A stretch of DNA of 14,180 bases from Eubacteriales Family XIII. Incertae Sedis bacterium (GTDB lineage: Bacteria > Bacillota > Clostridia > Peptostreptococcales > Anaerovoracaceae), in contig JAITKU010000013.1 of NCBI GenBank assembly GCA_031278255.1, forward strand, positions 1 through 14,180, in the 5' to 3' direction. A program made the position numbers and the translations under genes. The notes under the pieces were generated by a model. That model did no database searches. It saw nothing but the letters and a program-made list of their open reading frames with translations, and was not told where the DNA came from. Of this stretch, positions 1-7,269 are shown in pieces (position 1 is the stretch's first letter; each line of letters starts with the position of its first letter).

Positions 1-42
1 CGGATATCATAAACGACTCCGCTTCGCTCCGCATTTATGATA

Positions 43-69
43 CAATAACCGCAAGGGACGCGGTTATTG
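43..69. repeat. Perfect 10-bp hairpin in repeat copy 1
   Basis: CAATAACCGC (43-52) and GCGGTTATTG (60-69) are perfect inverted complements with a 7-base loop (AAGGGAC). The stem is followed by CTGTTTGG, not an uninterrupted T run, so it is not a textbook intrinsic terminator, although it could still stop transcription from a gene left of the window. The matching part of copy 2 (from 162) has lost most of the complementarity. Confidence 0.6.
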
Positions 70-83
70 CTGTTTGGATTGCC

Positions 84-115
84 GCGCGATTTTTTCGCCG
101 GGGGCGAAAACGCGC
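84..115. repeat. Bulged 13-bp hairpin in repeat copy 1
   Basis: GCGCG (84-88) pairs with CGCGC (111-115), and TTTTCGCC (92-99) pairs with GGCGAAAA (103-110). There is a 3-base bulge at 89-91 and a GGG loop at 100-102. Copy 2 keeps only the left arm, so this second hairpin is not conserved between the copies. Confidence 0.55.
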
Positions 116-156
116 ATGGCGGATATCATAAACGACTCCGCTTCGCTCCGCATTTA

Positions 157-165
157 TGATATAAT
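157..165 (+). promoter_or_regulatory. Possible extended -10 element at the edge of repeat copy 2
   Basis: TGATATAAT at 157-165 fits an extended -10 (TGn followed by TATAAT). No -35 hexamer stands at the usual distance; the region 137-142 is GC-rich repeat loop. The corresponding position in copy 1 reads TACAAT. If active, it would give the kinase an mRNA leader of about 170 bases. This is weak evidence from sequence only. Confidence 0.3.
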
Positions 166-342
166 AATCACAAGGAACACGTTATCGCGTTTTGGGTTGC
201 CGCGCGTTTTCGCCGCCCCGCAGAACATAGCCGGCGGGGGATTGGGCGGCGTCGTTCACCGCGCTTTGCGTTCGTTGCGGAATACAGAATTAAGAGCATG
301 TTTATTGCAGATTGAGACAAAAAATGAAAAGGAAGTGCCTGC

Positions 343-2880
343 ATGACAATTCGCGCAAAGGTCATTCTGATTATTATATCCATCGTAATGTTGATTACCC
401 TTTCCAGCACGGCGATCAGCATGTACTACAGCCGGGTCCATCTCATGGAAACCATAGAGGGAGATATGGGGATAATCGGCGAGATCGCGGTCAAATTGGT
501 CTCCGGCGATCTGCGCCTCTTGAAAGCGGAGGCGAACGCCGCCGCGAGCGCGGTTTTGTCCGCCGCCTTGGCGGACGCCGAAGCCGGCGCGGAGGAGGGC
601 ACCCTGTGGCGCACGCTGAAAGAACAGGCCCTTGAAAAGAAATACCTTTCTTTGGCGGTTTTGGATTCAAAGGGCCTCGTCGCCGCCTACGGCGCGAGCG
701 CGCCGACGGCCGCGTATGCCGACAGCGCTTACGCGCAGCGCGCCTTTATCGGCGAACGGGTGATCACCACGACCGAAAAAGACGCTTCCGGGCGTCTCAT
801 CATGCGGATTTGCGTTCCGATGGGTTCGCGCATCTTGGTCGCGTCCCTGTCCGGCGCCTATCTGAGCAAACTGGCGTCCGAATCCCGGATATGGGAATCG
901 GGCCATATTTTTATCGTGGACCGGACCGGCAATATCATCTCCGATTACAGCCTTGAAGCGGTCGAGACGCAGTACAACCCCATTCGCGCCGCCGCGCTCC
1001 CCGGCGCGAGCGCGGACGAGAAAGCGGCCGGCCGTTTTTTCAGCGAGATTATCAAGGGAAAGGCGGGCTCCGGCATATATCGCCGCGAAGGCGAGCCACG
1101 CGTCTGCGTATACATTCCGATCCCCGGATCGGACGGGTGGATGTTGGGCGTCGCCGCTTTGATCGATGAAAGCCCCACCGCGCGGATCAACTACACCCTC
1201 GGGCTTTCGGCGGCCATATTCCTGAGCCTGGGCGCGGTGGCCGCGGTGTACGCGTCAAACAGTATCGCGGAGCCTTTCCGAAAGATCAAGGAACAAAACC
1301 TGCGCCTGTCCGAATTGAAAGAGGCGGCCGAAAGCGCGAACCGCGCCAAGAGCGAATTCCTTTCCAACATGAGCCACGAAATGCGCACGCCGATGAACGC
1401 CATCATCGGCATGACGGCGATCGCAAAGGGTTCCTCCGACGCGGAGCGAAAGGATTACTGCTTGGGCAAGATAGAGGACGCTTCCACACATCTGCTCGGC
1501 GTCATCAACGATATCCTGGATATGTCGAAGATAGAGGCGAACAAGTTGGAACTGTCCGCCGCGAAATTCGACTTTGAAAAGATGTTGCGGAAAGCGGTGA
1601 GCGTGATCAATTTTCGCGTGGAGGAGAAAAAACAGGATTTCACCGTGCGTATCGACAAGAACATCCCGCGCTTCCTGATCGGGGACGACCAGAGATTGAC
1701 CCAAGTGATCACAAACCTGCTCTCAAACGCGGTGAAATTCACGCCCGAGCAGGGCCTTATTCGCTTGGAAACGCAGCTTTTGGAGGAAGAAAACGACCTG
1801 TGTACCCTGTGCATAACGGTGAGCGACACGGGGATAGGGATCAGCGAGGAACAGCAGGCGCGCCTGTTTACCTCGTTCGGACAGGCGGACAGCGGCATAT
1901 CGCGCAAATTCGGCGGAACGGGATTGGGCCTTGCGATCTCGAAGCGTATCGTGGAATTGATGGGCGGACGGATATGGATAGAGTCCGAACCCGGGAAAGG
2001 TTCCTCTTTCATCTTCACCGTGCAGACAAAGCGGGGCGAGGATGAGACCGGAGACGCGGAGCGGCCCGCGTTCGGCCGGAAGCCCGCGCGCGTGCTGGCG
2101 GTGGACGATATGCCGGAGATACGGGCGTATTTTGAAGAGATTGTCCGCAGCTTCGGTATCGCGTGCGACACCGCCGCAGACGGCTTTGAGGCCCTGGAAA
2201 TGATGGAAAAACGGGACCCTTACGATATGTATTTTGTGGATTTGCGAATGCCCGTCATGCGCGGCACGGAACTCGCCCGCCGGATCAAGGAACGCGGCGA
2301 CGGTGTCCCCGTGATCCTCATGTCCGCCGTGGATCGAAGTACGATAGAGGAGGAGGCGACGGCCTCCGGCGTTGACAAGTTTTTGCCCAAGCCGATTTTC
2401 CCCTCCGCCGTGGCCGACTGCATCAACGAATGCTTCGGCGTGCGCGCTTCGGTCGGCCTGCCCGTGGCGAAGAAAGAAGAGATCGGTTGTTTCGCCGGGC
2501 GGCGTATCCTCCTCGCGGAGGATGTGGAGGTCAACAGGGAGATCGTGCTGGCGCTGCTCACGCCGACGCTGCTCGCGATAGACTGCGCGGAAAACGGCGC
2601 GGAAGCGGTGCAGTGCTTCAGCGCCGCGCCCGAACGCTATGACATGATCTTTATGGACGTGCAGATGCCCAAGATGGACGGCTATGAGGCCACGCGCTGC
2701 ATTCGCGCCCTCGACACGCCGCAGGCGAGGGAGGTGCCCATCGTCGCCATGACAGCCAACGTGTTCCGTGAGGATATCGAGCGCTGTCTCGCGGCGGGCA
2801 TGAACGATCATGTGGGCAAACCGCTCGATCCGGAGGCAGTCTTGCAAAAATTGCACAAATATCTGTCCGCGGAGGCGTGA
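343..2880 (+). CDS. Membrane hybrid sensor histidine kinase, dCache sensor plus two receiver domains
   Basis: This is an inner-membrane hybrid two-component kinase of 845 residues. Transmembrane segments at about 7-28 and 284-305 bracket an extracytoplasmic region of about 250 residues that looks like a dCache ligand sensor. A short helical linker leads to HisKA with phospho-acceptor His345 in MSHEMRTP. The HATPase domain follows (N box Asn458/Asn462, G1 DTGIG at 495-499, G2 GGTGLGL at 524-530). Receiver 1 has Asp588/Asp589, phospho-site Asp633 and Lys683. Receiver 2 has Glu726/Asp727, Asp772 and Lys826. Both receivers look intact. There is no HPt or DNA-binding output domain, so the phosphate must go to a partner outside the window. 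The ATG at 343 has AAGGAAG at 329-335 with 7-base spacing. The ligand is unknown; the neighbouring sugar-binding lipoprotein suggests a carbohydrate (inference). Confidence 0.93.
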   Translation: MTIRAKVILIIISIVMLITLSSTAISMYYSRVHLMETIEGDMGIIGEIAVKLVSGDLRLLKAEANAAASAVLSAALADAEAGAEEGTLWRTLKEQALEKKYLSLAVLDSKGLVAAYGASAPTAAYADSAYAQRAFIGERVITTTEKDASGRLIMRICVPMGSRILVASLSGAYLSKLASESRIWESGHIFIVDRTGNIISDYSLEAVETQYNPIRAAALPGASADEKAAGRFFSEIIKGKAGSGIYRREGEPRVCVYIPIPGSDGWMLGVAALIDESPTARINYTLGLSAAIFLSLGAVAAVYASNSIAEPFRKIKEQNLRLSELKEAAESANRAKSEFLSNMSHEMRTPMNAIIGMTAIAKGSSDAERKDYCLGKIEDASTHLLGVINDILDMSKIEANKLELSAAKFDFEKMLRKAVSVINFRVEEKKQDFTVRIDKNIPRFLIGDDQRLTQVITNLLSNAVKFTPEQGLIRLETQLLEEENDLCTLCITVSDTGIGISEEQQARLFTSFGQADSGISRKFGGTGLGLAISKRIVELMGGRIWIESEPGKGSSFIFTVQTKRGEDETGDAERPAFGRKPARVLAVDDMPEIRAYFEEIVRSFGIACDTAADGFEALEMMEKRDPYDMYFVDLRMPVMRGTELARRIKERGDGVPVILMSAVDRSTIEEEATASGVDKFLPKPIFPSAVADCINECFGVRASVGLPVAKKEEIGCFAGRRILLAEDVEVNREIVLALLTPTLLAIDCAENGAEAVQCFSAAPERYDMIFMDVQMPKMDGYEATRCIRALDTPQAREVPIVAMTANVFREDIERCLAAGMNDHVGKPLDPEAVLQKLHKYLSAEA

Positions 2881-2974
2881 CGGGCCTGTGCCGCCGCCCG
2901 CCGCGGGCGGTATCGGTCCGCGCTTTTGCCGCGTGTTGACAGGTGAAGAATATACCGGGGGTAGGGAGGAAGAG
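2881..2974 (+). other. Kinase to lipoprotein spacer with GC hairpin
   Basis: The 94-base gap contains a near-continuous palindrome, CCGCCCGC at 2894-2901 and GCGGGCGG at 2903-2910. In RNA a few central pairs must open to form a loop. No T run follows, so it is not an intrinsic terminator. It may protect or separate the two mRNA segments. The ribosome binding site GGGAGGA (2964-2970) for the lipoprotein closes the gap. Confidence 0.5.
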
Positions 2975-4042
2975 ATGCACAAGATTTTATCGGTTTTGTT
3001 GGGATTGAGTCTGATCGCCGCCGCGCTTGCCGCCTGTTCGGGCGGCGGGCGGGACGCCGCGCCCGGCGGCGATTCGGCCGCGACGAACGCGGACGACGGA
3101 ATAATGCGAATCTATTTCATTCCCAAAAATCTGGGCAATCCGTATTTTCAGGCGCTGAGCGCGGGCTTCTACGACGCGATTTCCGAGCTGGGCGAGGACA
3201 AGTTCGATTATATCTACACGGGTCCGAAAACGGCCGAGGCGACCTCCCAGACGGATTACGTGCGGGAAGCCGTGCAAAACGGGGCGGACGCCATCTTCAT
3301 CGCGGCGAATTCCAACGACGCGCTGAATGAGGTCTTTGACGAGGCGCGCGCGGCCGGCGTTCGCGTCTATACAATCAATCAGGATATCCGAGGCGGCGAG
3401 GCGCACCGGGACGCCGCGATTTTGCCCGTCGATTTAGACGCGGTCGGCGCTGCGCTGATAGAACTTCTGGCGCAGCAGATCGATTACGAGGGGCAATTTG
3501 CCATTCTGTCCGCCACGACGGACGCCCCGGACCAGACGCTTTGGGTCGAGTCCATAAAAGCGGAGCTTGCGAACAATCCCGCGTATGAGCGGATGGAACT
3601 GGCGGCGGTGGTTTACGGCGACGATCAAACGGAGAAATCCGCCATGGAGGCGGAGGCGCTCCTGTCCGCGTATCCCGATCTGAAAGGTGTGATCGCGCCC
3701 ACGGCCGTCGGGCTTCCGGCGGTTTGCGAGGTTGTGCGGTCCGCGGGTCTCGCGGGCAAGGTCAAGGTCACGGGACTCGGCCTCCCCTCCGAGATGGCCG
3801 CGTTCGTGAAAGCGGGCGTCTGCGAAAGTTTTCAACTGTGGAATCCCCTCTACGAGGGCTATATCGGCGTGTACATGGTCTGGGCGGAGGAAAACGAGGG
3901 ATTTTTGCCTGAGCCCGGCGCTTCGTTCTCGGCCGGCAAGCTGGGGAAATATACGATCCCGCCGAGCGGCCGGATTCTGACGCTCGAAGCGCCGATGCTC
4001 TACGACGCCTCCAATGTAGATGTGTACGCCGTTTTGTTTTGA
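2975..4042 (+). CDS. RhaS/LsrB-like sugar-binding lipoprotein without an ABC transporter
   Basis: A solute-binding protein of 355 residues from the periplasmic-binding-protein-like domain 4 family (sugar, rhamnose or AI-2 binding). The N-terminus is a lipoprotein signal: short basic start, hydrophobic core, lipobox L-A-A-C with lipidated Cys21, then a Gly/Ser/Ala-rich linker. The mature part starts with the family-typical stretch around NPYFQALSAGF. It carries TNQD-like and APTAVGLPA-type segments, then VTGLGLPSEMAAFVKAG and FQLWNPLYEGY near the C-terminus. That last part resembles rhamnose-binding RhaS more than LsrB. The ATG at 2975 is chosen over the upstream in-frame start at 2810, which overlaps the kinase and would put the signal peptide inside the protein. 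No permease or ATPase gene is adjacent, so a co-sensor role with the kinase is possible. The exact sugar cannot be read from sequence. Confidence 0.85.
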   Translation: MHKILSVLLGLSLIAAALAACSGGGRDAAPGGDSAATNADDGIMRIYFIPKNLGNPYFQALSAGFYDAISELGEDKFDYIYTGPKTAEATSQTDYVREAVQNGADAIFIAANSNDALNEVFDEARAAGVRVYTINQDIRGGEAHRDAAILPVDLDAVGAALIELLAQQIDYEGQFAILSATTDAPDQTLWVESIKAELANNPAYERMELAAVVYGDDQTEKSAMEAEALLSAYPDLKGVIAPTAVGLPAVCEVVRSAGLAGKVKVTGLGLPSEMAAFVKAGVCESFQLWNPLYEGYIGVYMVWAEENEGFLPEPGASFSAGKLGKYTIPPSGRILTLEAPMLYDASNVDVYAVLF

Positions 4043-4061
4043 TGTCGCCGCGCGAAACGCC

Positions 4062-5315
4062 ATGGACAGGGTGATACTGCATTGCGATATGAACGCGTTC
4101 TACGCCTCCGTGGAACTGCTTTCCAGGCCGGAATTGGCCGGGCGTCCGGTGGCCGTCTGCGGCGATCCCGCCTGCAGACACGGTATTGTCCTGGCGAAGA
4201 ATGAGCGGGCCAAGGCTTTCGGCGTAGCCACCGCGGAAACGATATGGAGCGCCCGCGCGAAATGTCCGGAGCTTGTCCTCTTGCGGGCACATCACGAGAA
4301 ATATCGCGCGTACAGCGGCATGGTCAACGAGATTTACAATCGATTTACGGATATGGCGGAACCTTTCAGTATCGACGAATCTTGGCTCGACGTGACCGGC
4401 AGCGGCTTGCTCTTCGGCGACGGACGCGCGATCGGCGATCGCATTCGCGAAACCGTCCGCAGGGAACTCGGGCTGACGCTGTCCGTCGGCGTATCGTTCA
4501 ACAAGGTATTCGCGAAGATGGGTTCCGATTACAAAAAACCGGATGCCACCACGGTGATCGATCGCGGGAACTATCGGGAATTGCTGTGGCCTTTGCCCGT
4601 CGGCGCGCTCTTTTTCGTGGGCGGGGCCACGGCCGCGAAATTGGCGGGCAAGGGCGTGCGGACGATAGGCCGCCTGGCCTCCTGCGACAGGAATACGCTC
4701 GTTTCGTGGATCGGCAAGCAGGGCGCCATGCTGCACGATTACGCAAACGGCGCGGATGAAAGCCCCGTGCGCTTCGCCGCGGAACGCCGCCGTATCAAGT
4801 CCGTCGGCAACGGGATCACGTTCAAGCGCGATCTTCGGAGCGAGGATGAGATCCGCACGGGCGTGACGGCCCTGTCCGACACCGTGGCCGGCCGCCTGCG
4901 CAAGTACGGGCTTAAATGCCGCTCCGTGAAGGTGGACATCAAGGACCCGTATTTCAAGACCGTATCGCGCCAAAAACAACTCGCTGTCGCCACCGACGCG
5001 ACGGATGAGATCATCGAGGCCGCCATGGATTTGATCAAGCGCGCTTGGGGACGCGACGAGCCGATACGCCTGATCACGGTCACGGGCGGCAACCTGCAAG
5101 GGGGCGACGAAAACGAGCAGCTCAGTTTCCTCGGCGCGGACGGCCTGACGCCGGATACGGCGGGCGCGGGCAGGGCGCGCAGCGCGCGTATCGATAGGGC
5201 GATGGACAGCATTCGCCGCAAATACGGCGACGGCGCCATCACATTCGGCAGCATACTGCACAACGATATCGGCATTGAACTCGACGAGCGGATCGACGAA
5301 GCGCCGGGCAAATGA
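4062..5315 (+). CDS. dinB: Y-family DNA polymerase (DinB / Pol IV type)
   Basis: A translesion polymerase of 417 residues, normal for bacterial Pol IV. Palm-domain metal ligands are visible: Asp9 in LHCDMNAFYASVE and Asp105-Glu106 in FSIDESWLDVT. The finger segment VLAKNERAKAFGV, the thumb with helix-hairpin-helix-like KLAGKGVRTIGRLAS, and a C-terminal little-finger domain follow in order. A QLSFL motif near residue 350 is a plausible beta-clamp binding site, and the C-terminal IDRAMDSIRRKYGDGAITFGS stretch is usual in Firmicutes DinB. The start at 4062 is chosen because the family begins at M-D-R-V-I-L-H-C-D. No Shine-Dalgarno precedes it, and the gap to the lipoprotein stop is 19 bases, so translation may depend on coupling. 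An upstream in-frame ATG at 4020 overlaps the lipoprotein and also lacks a ribosome site. No SOS operator is visible. Confidence 0.94.
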   Translation: MDRVILHCDMNAFYASVELLSRPELAGRPVAVCGDPACRHGIVLAKNERAKAFGVATAETIWSARAKCPELVLLRAHHEKYRAYSGMVNEIYNRFTDMAEPFSIDESWLDVTGSGLLFGDGRAIGDRIRETVRRELGLTLSVGVSFNKVFAKMGSDYKKPDATTVIDRGNYRELLWPLPVGALFFVGGATAAKLAGKGVRTIGRLASCDRNTLVSWIGKQGAMLHDYANGADESPVRFAAERRRIKSVGNGITFKRDLRSEDEIRTGVTALSDTVAGRLRKYGLKCRSVKVDIKDPYFKTVSRQKQLAVATDATDEIIEAAMDLIKRAWGRDEPIRLITVTGGNLQGGDENEQLSFLGADGLTPDTAGAGRARSARIDRAMDSIRRKYGDGAITFGSILHNDIGIELDERIDEAPGK

Positions 5316-5332
5316 GATAAGGAGGGGCGATT

Positions 5333-5929
5333 ATGCGAATACCCATATTTGTTTCGGGACTCATTCCCATAGCGGCGGGCATTTTTTTTCTGGTCAACGA
5401 GGGGCAGACCTTTCCCGCGCTGGCTTTCATCGCGGGCGTCGCCCTGCTGGCTTTCGGCTTGATCGGGATGTTCGCGTACTTCCTTTCGCGCCGCGGACTC
5501 GGCGTGCCGGGATGGGTCTTGGCGGACAGCCTGACGGCCTTGGCCCTCTCCGCCGTAACGCTGCAAAACCGCGTGACGGACGACGGTCTCGCGCCGGCGG
5601 TCTTTGGCGTCTGGCTGACGGCCTCCGCCGCTCTGCGTATCGCCGGGGCCGTGGATATGTCGCGCGAAACGGCGGGGTTTCGGCGCGCGCTCTTTGTTTT
5701 GGGACTCATGGGCGGCGCGATGGGACTCTACGCCTTTTTCCGGCCCTTTCTGCCGGAACTCGGCATGACGGGAATTCTGGGCGGAATCTTCATATCGCAG
5801 GGCGTTTTCGCCATCGCCCTCGGTGCGGGCCTCAGCCGCAAGCAGAGCGTTGCGCCGTCCGGCGGACGCGACGCGAAAACAGGCCGCAAGGCGAAGCGCG
5901 CCGCAGAAAAAACTCCGCTTGGCGATTGA
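5333..5929 (+). CDS. HdeD-like (DUF308) multipass membrane protein
   Basis: A small integral membrane protein of 198 residues with about six hydrophobic segments arranged as three hairpins. It starts directly with a membrane helix (PIFVSGLIPIAAGIFFLV) and ends in a basic, soluble tail (from about residue 168, rich in Arg/Lys). Spacing, Gly/Ala-rich helices and length fit the HdeD/DUF308 family, whose E. coli member is linked to acid resistance at high cell density. That role should not be transferred firmly to this protein. The start is secure: AAGGAGG at 5319-5325 with 7-base spacing, 17 bases after the dinB stop. It is probably cotranscribed with dinB. The stop codon overlaps the -35 element of the next gene. 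Confidence 0.75.
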   Translation: MRIPIFVSGLIPIAAGIFFLVNEGQTFPALAFIAGVALLAFGLIGMFAYFLSRRGLGVPGWVLADSLTALALSAVTLQNRVTDDGLAPAVFGVWLTASAALRIAGAVDMSRETAGFRRALFVLGLMGGAMGLYAFFRPFLPELGMTGILGGIFISQGVFAIALGAGLSRKQSVAPSGGRDAKTGRKAKRAAEKTPLGD

Positions 5930-5954
5930 CAGAAAAAGCGATGTGTAATAATAT
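5926..5954 (+). promoter_or_regulatory. Promoter candidate for the AI-2E permease gene
   Basis: A perfect -35 TTGACA (5926-5931) is followed after 17 bases by TAATAT (5949-5954, 4 of 6 to consensus). The -35 lies over the HdeD stop codon. A start point 6-8 bases downstream would fall at about 5960-5962, on the ATG at 5961, which predicts a leaderless mRNA. Confidence 0.45.
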
Positions 5955-5960
5955 AGAAGT

Positions 5961-7076
5961 ATGAAAGAGGATGGTTTGCAAGAAGGGCGCGCGGCCCCGA
6001 ATTTCGATGCCAAGGCGAGAGTAATTTCCATTGTGGTTTTGTCGGTCATGCTCATAACCATATGGTATATGCTCACGATCGTTCTGTTGACCTTTATCAT
6101 AGGCTTTGTGTTTTTTCGCCTTTTGCGCTTCATCAACAGACGCGGCGGCCGCATTTTCGCCGAAAAGATTCCCGATGGGCTGATCCTGCTCGCGCTGTAC
6201 CTGCTCTTCATCGCCATGCTGACGATGGTGAGCATTCGCTTTGCGCCCATACTGGCGTCGCAGATTACGGCCATCGCGGAGATATTCCGCGATTTTGATG
6301 TGGAGAATTTTGGGAAGTCCCTGGACCCGCGCCTGATCGAGGTGCTTTCCCATCTGGATATCGAGTCCTACATAAGCGAGGCCGGGAATTTGATCCTCAC
6401 GTGGGTCACGTGGTTCGGCGGTTTCAGCGTCAATTTTGTCCTCGCCCTGCTCCTGAGTTTTCTGCTCCTGCTCGAAAAGGACAAGCTGCAAAAATTCGGA
6501 AACACCTTGGAGAACAGTCGTATTTCCTTTCTCTACGCCTATTTTCTGAACTTTGGAAGCAACTTCGTGAAGTCTTTCGCGAAAGTTATGGACGTGCAGG
6601 TGATGATCGCGTTCATCAATTGCGTTCTGTCCACGATAGCCCTGAGTATCATGGGCTTTCCGCAGGTACTCGGACTCGGTATCATGATCTTTACGCTTGG
6701 GCTTATACCGGTCGCGGGCGTGATCATGTCGCTGATTCCCCTCTCCGTCGTGGCGTTCAACATCGGCGGCTTTACAAAGGTGCTGGCCGTACTCATCATG
6801 ATCGTCGTCATACACGCCATCGAAGCCTACGTCTTGAATCCCAGACTCATGTCGAGCAAGACGGCCCTGCCCATGAGCTTGGTGTTCATCATCTTGCTTG
6901 TGGCGGAACATTACATGAACGTATGGGGTCTGCTGATCGGCGTGCCGCTGTTCATATTTCTGCTGAACATCTTTGAAGTGGACTACACAAAGGCTTTCAA
7001 ACCCGAACACTCGTTTTTTGAGGCGCTTCGCCGCAAAGCCGCAGAGCGGAAAGCCGGGAAGAAGCGGGAAAGCTAG
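5961..7076 (+). CDS. AI-2E family membrane permease (YdiK/PerM/TqsA-like)
   Basis: A polytopic membrane protein of 371 residues, typical for the family, with about eight membrane helices. Paired helices sit at the N-terminus, and a long soluble segment (roughly 90-150) holds the membrane-peripheral region. The C-terminal block is characteristic: GLIPVAGVIMSLIPL, then HAIEAYVLNPRLMSSKTALP, then a helix and WGLLIGVPLFIFLL. The tail is strongly basic. The family is named after TqsA, proposed to export autoinducer-2, but members include unrelated transporters and Na+/H+ exchangers, so the substrate is open. The start has only weak upstream purines (AGAAG directly before ATG). An in-frame TTG at 5976 preceded by AAAGAGG is an alternative that would shorten the protein by 5 residues. 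Confidence 0.88.
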   Translation: MKEDGLQEGRAAPNFDAKARVISIVVLSVMLITIWYMLTIVLLTFIIGFVFFRLLRFINRRGGRIFAEKIPDGLILLALYLLFIAMLTMVSIRFAPILASQITAIAEIFRDFDVENFGKSLDPRLIEVLSHLDIESYISEAGNLILTWVTWFGGFSVNFVLALLLSFLLLLEKDKLQKFGNTLENSRISFLYAYFLNFGSNFVKSFAKVMDVQVMIAFINCVLSTIALSIMGFPQVLGLGIMIFTLGLIPVAGVIMSLIPLSVVAFNIGGFTKVLAVLIMIVVIHAIEAYVLNPRLMSSKTALPMSLVFIILLVAEHYMNVWGLLIGVPLFIFLLNIFEVDYTKAFKPEHSFFEALRRKAAERKAGKKRES

Positions 7077-7130
7077 CCGCCTCGTCCTTACGCCCTCCGC
7101 GCGTCAGGCCCCGTCCGTCTGCACGGGAAA

Positions 7131-7174
7131 TCATTTTCGCCGAAAATGACAAGGCGGGGTTTTTTCAAACCCCG
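7131..7174. repeat. Palindrome plus hairpin after the AI-2E gene
   Basis: TCATTTTCGCCGAAAATGA (7131-7149) is a perfect palindrome around one central base. It is followed by CGGGGTTT (7155-7162) and AAACCCCG (7167-7174), a perfect 8-bp stem with a 4-base TTTC loop. The six-T run 7160-7165 lies partly in the stem and loop rather than after it, so it is not a standard intrinsic terminator in either direction. It may still form the 3' boundary of the upstream transcript. Confidence 0.45.
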
Positions 7175-7211
7175 TCTCGCCATTTGGATGGAATCGTGTG
7201 TGTTTATAGGA

Positions 7212-7269
7212 TGTCGGACCGGAAATAAAGGAGGAAGAATTTGCTTTGTTTCGCAAATAAAGTCCGACA
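7212..7269 (+). promoter_or_regulatory. Candidate structured RNA leader with a strong Shine-Dalgarno
   Basis: TGTCGGAC (7212-7219) pairs with GTCCGACA (7262-7269) as an 8-bp closing helix. Inside it ATTTGC (7239-7244) pairs with GCAAAT (7253-7258) around an 8-base loop. Between them lies AAAGGAGG (7227-7234), a near-ideal ribosome binding site 6 bases before a TTG. The layout could be a cis-regulatory leader of the antiporter, but no known riboswitch class is recognised. Confidence 0.3.

Larger units (their letters stand above)
1..215. repeat. Two tandem copies of a hairpin-rich repeat, period 119 bp
   Basis: Bases 1-42 and 120-161 are identical over 42 bp. Similarity continues, with small gaps and substitutions, to about 100 in copy 1 and about 215 in copy 2. 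Inside the identical core the arms TATCATAAA (5-13) and TTTATGATA (34-42) are perfect inverted repeats around a 20-base loop that holds CTCCGC twice. Copy 2 extends the stem to 10 bp (123-132 with 153-162). Copy 1 starts at the window edge, so the array may continue to the left. I do not recognise the family. The structure resembles a short interspersed palindromic or MITE-like element rather than a gene. Confidence 0.8.
1..342. other. Gene-free leader upstream of the hybrid kinase
   Basis: No credible coding region is visible in these 342 bases. The first 215 or so are two tandem copies of a hairpin-rich repeat, described separately. The remainder is GC-rich spacer (about 216-300) followed by an AT-richer stretch leading into the kinase ribosome binding site AAGGAAG at 329-335. 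I found no convincing paired -35/-10 promoter close to the kinase. The best -10-like sequence is at the end of the second repeat copy. Confidence 0.7.

Noticed and set aside
1..161. CRISPR array from the 42-bp repeats
   Set aside because: Only two copies, the spacer itself is a diverged part of the same repeat, and there are no cas genes.
2936..2941. Perfect TTGACA before the sugar-binding lipoprotein gene
   Set aside because: No -10 element at 16-18 bases; the expected place reads GGGTAG. TATACC is only 9 bases away. The gene is more likely read from upstream.
1723..2982. Long minus-strand open frame opposite the kinase
   Set aside because: It mirrors the coding frame of a well-supported kinase in GC-rich DNA, has low-complexity His/Arg/Gly-rich composition and no recognisable domain.
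3768..5261. Long minus-strand open frame opposite the lipoprotein and dinB
   Set aside because: It spans the boundary of two clear plus-strand genes and shows no family motif, so it is a codon-bias shadow.
2975..7076. AI-2 quorum-sensing module (LsrB-like protein plus AI-2E transporter)
   Set aside because: The binding protein resembles RhaS more than LsrB at its C-terminus, AI-2E is a broad family whose name does not define substrate, and no lsr kinase, processing or ABC genes are present.
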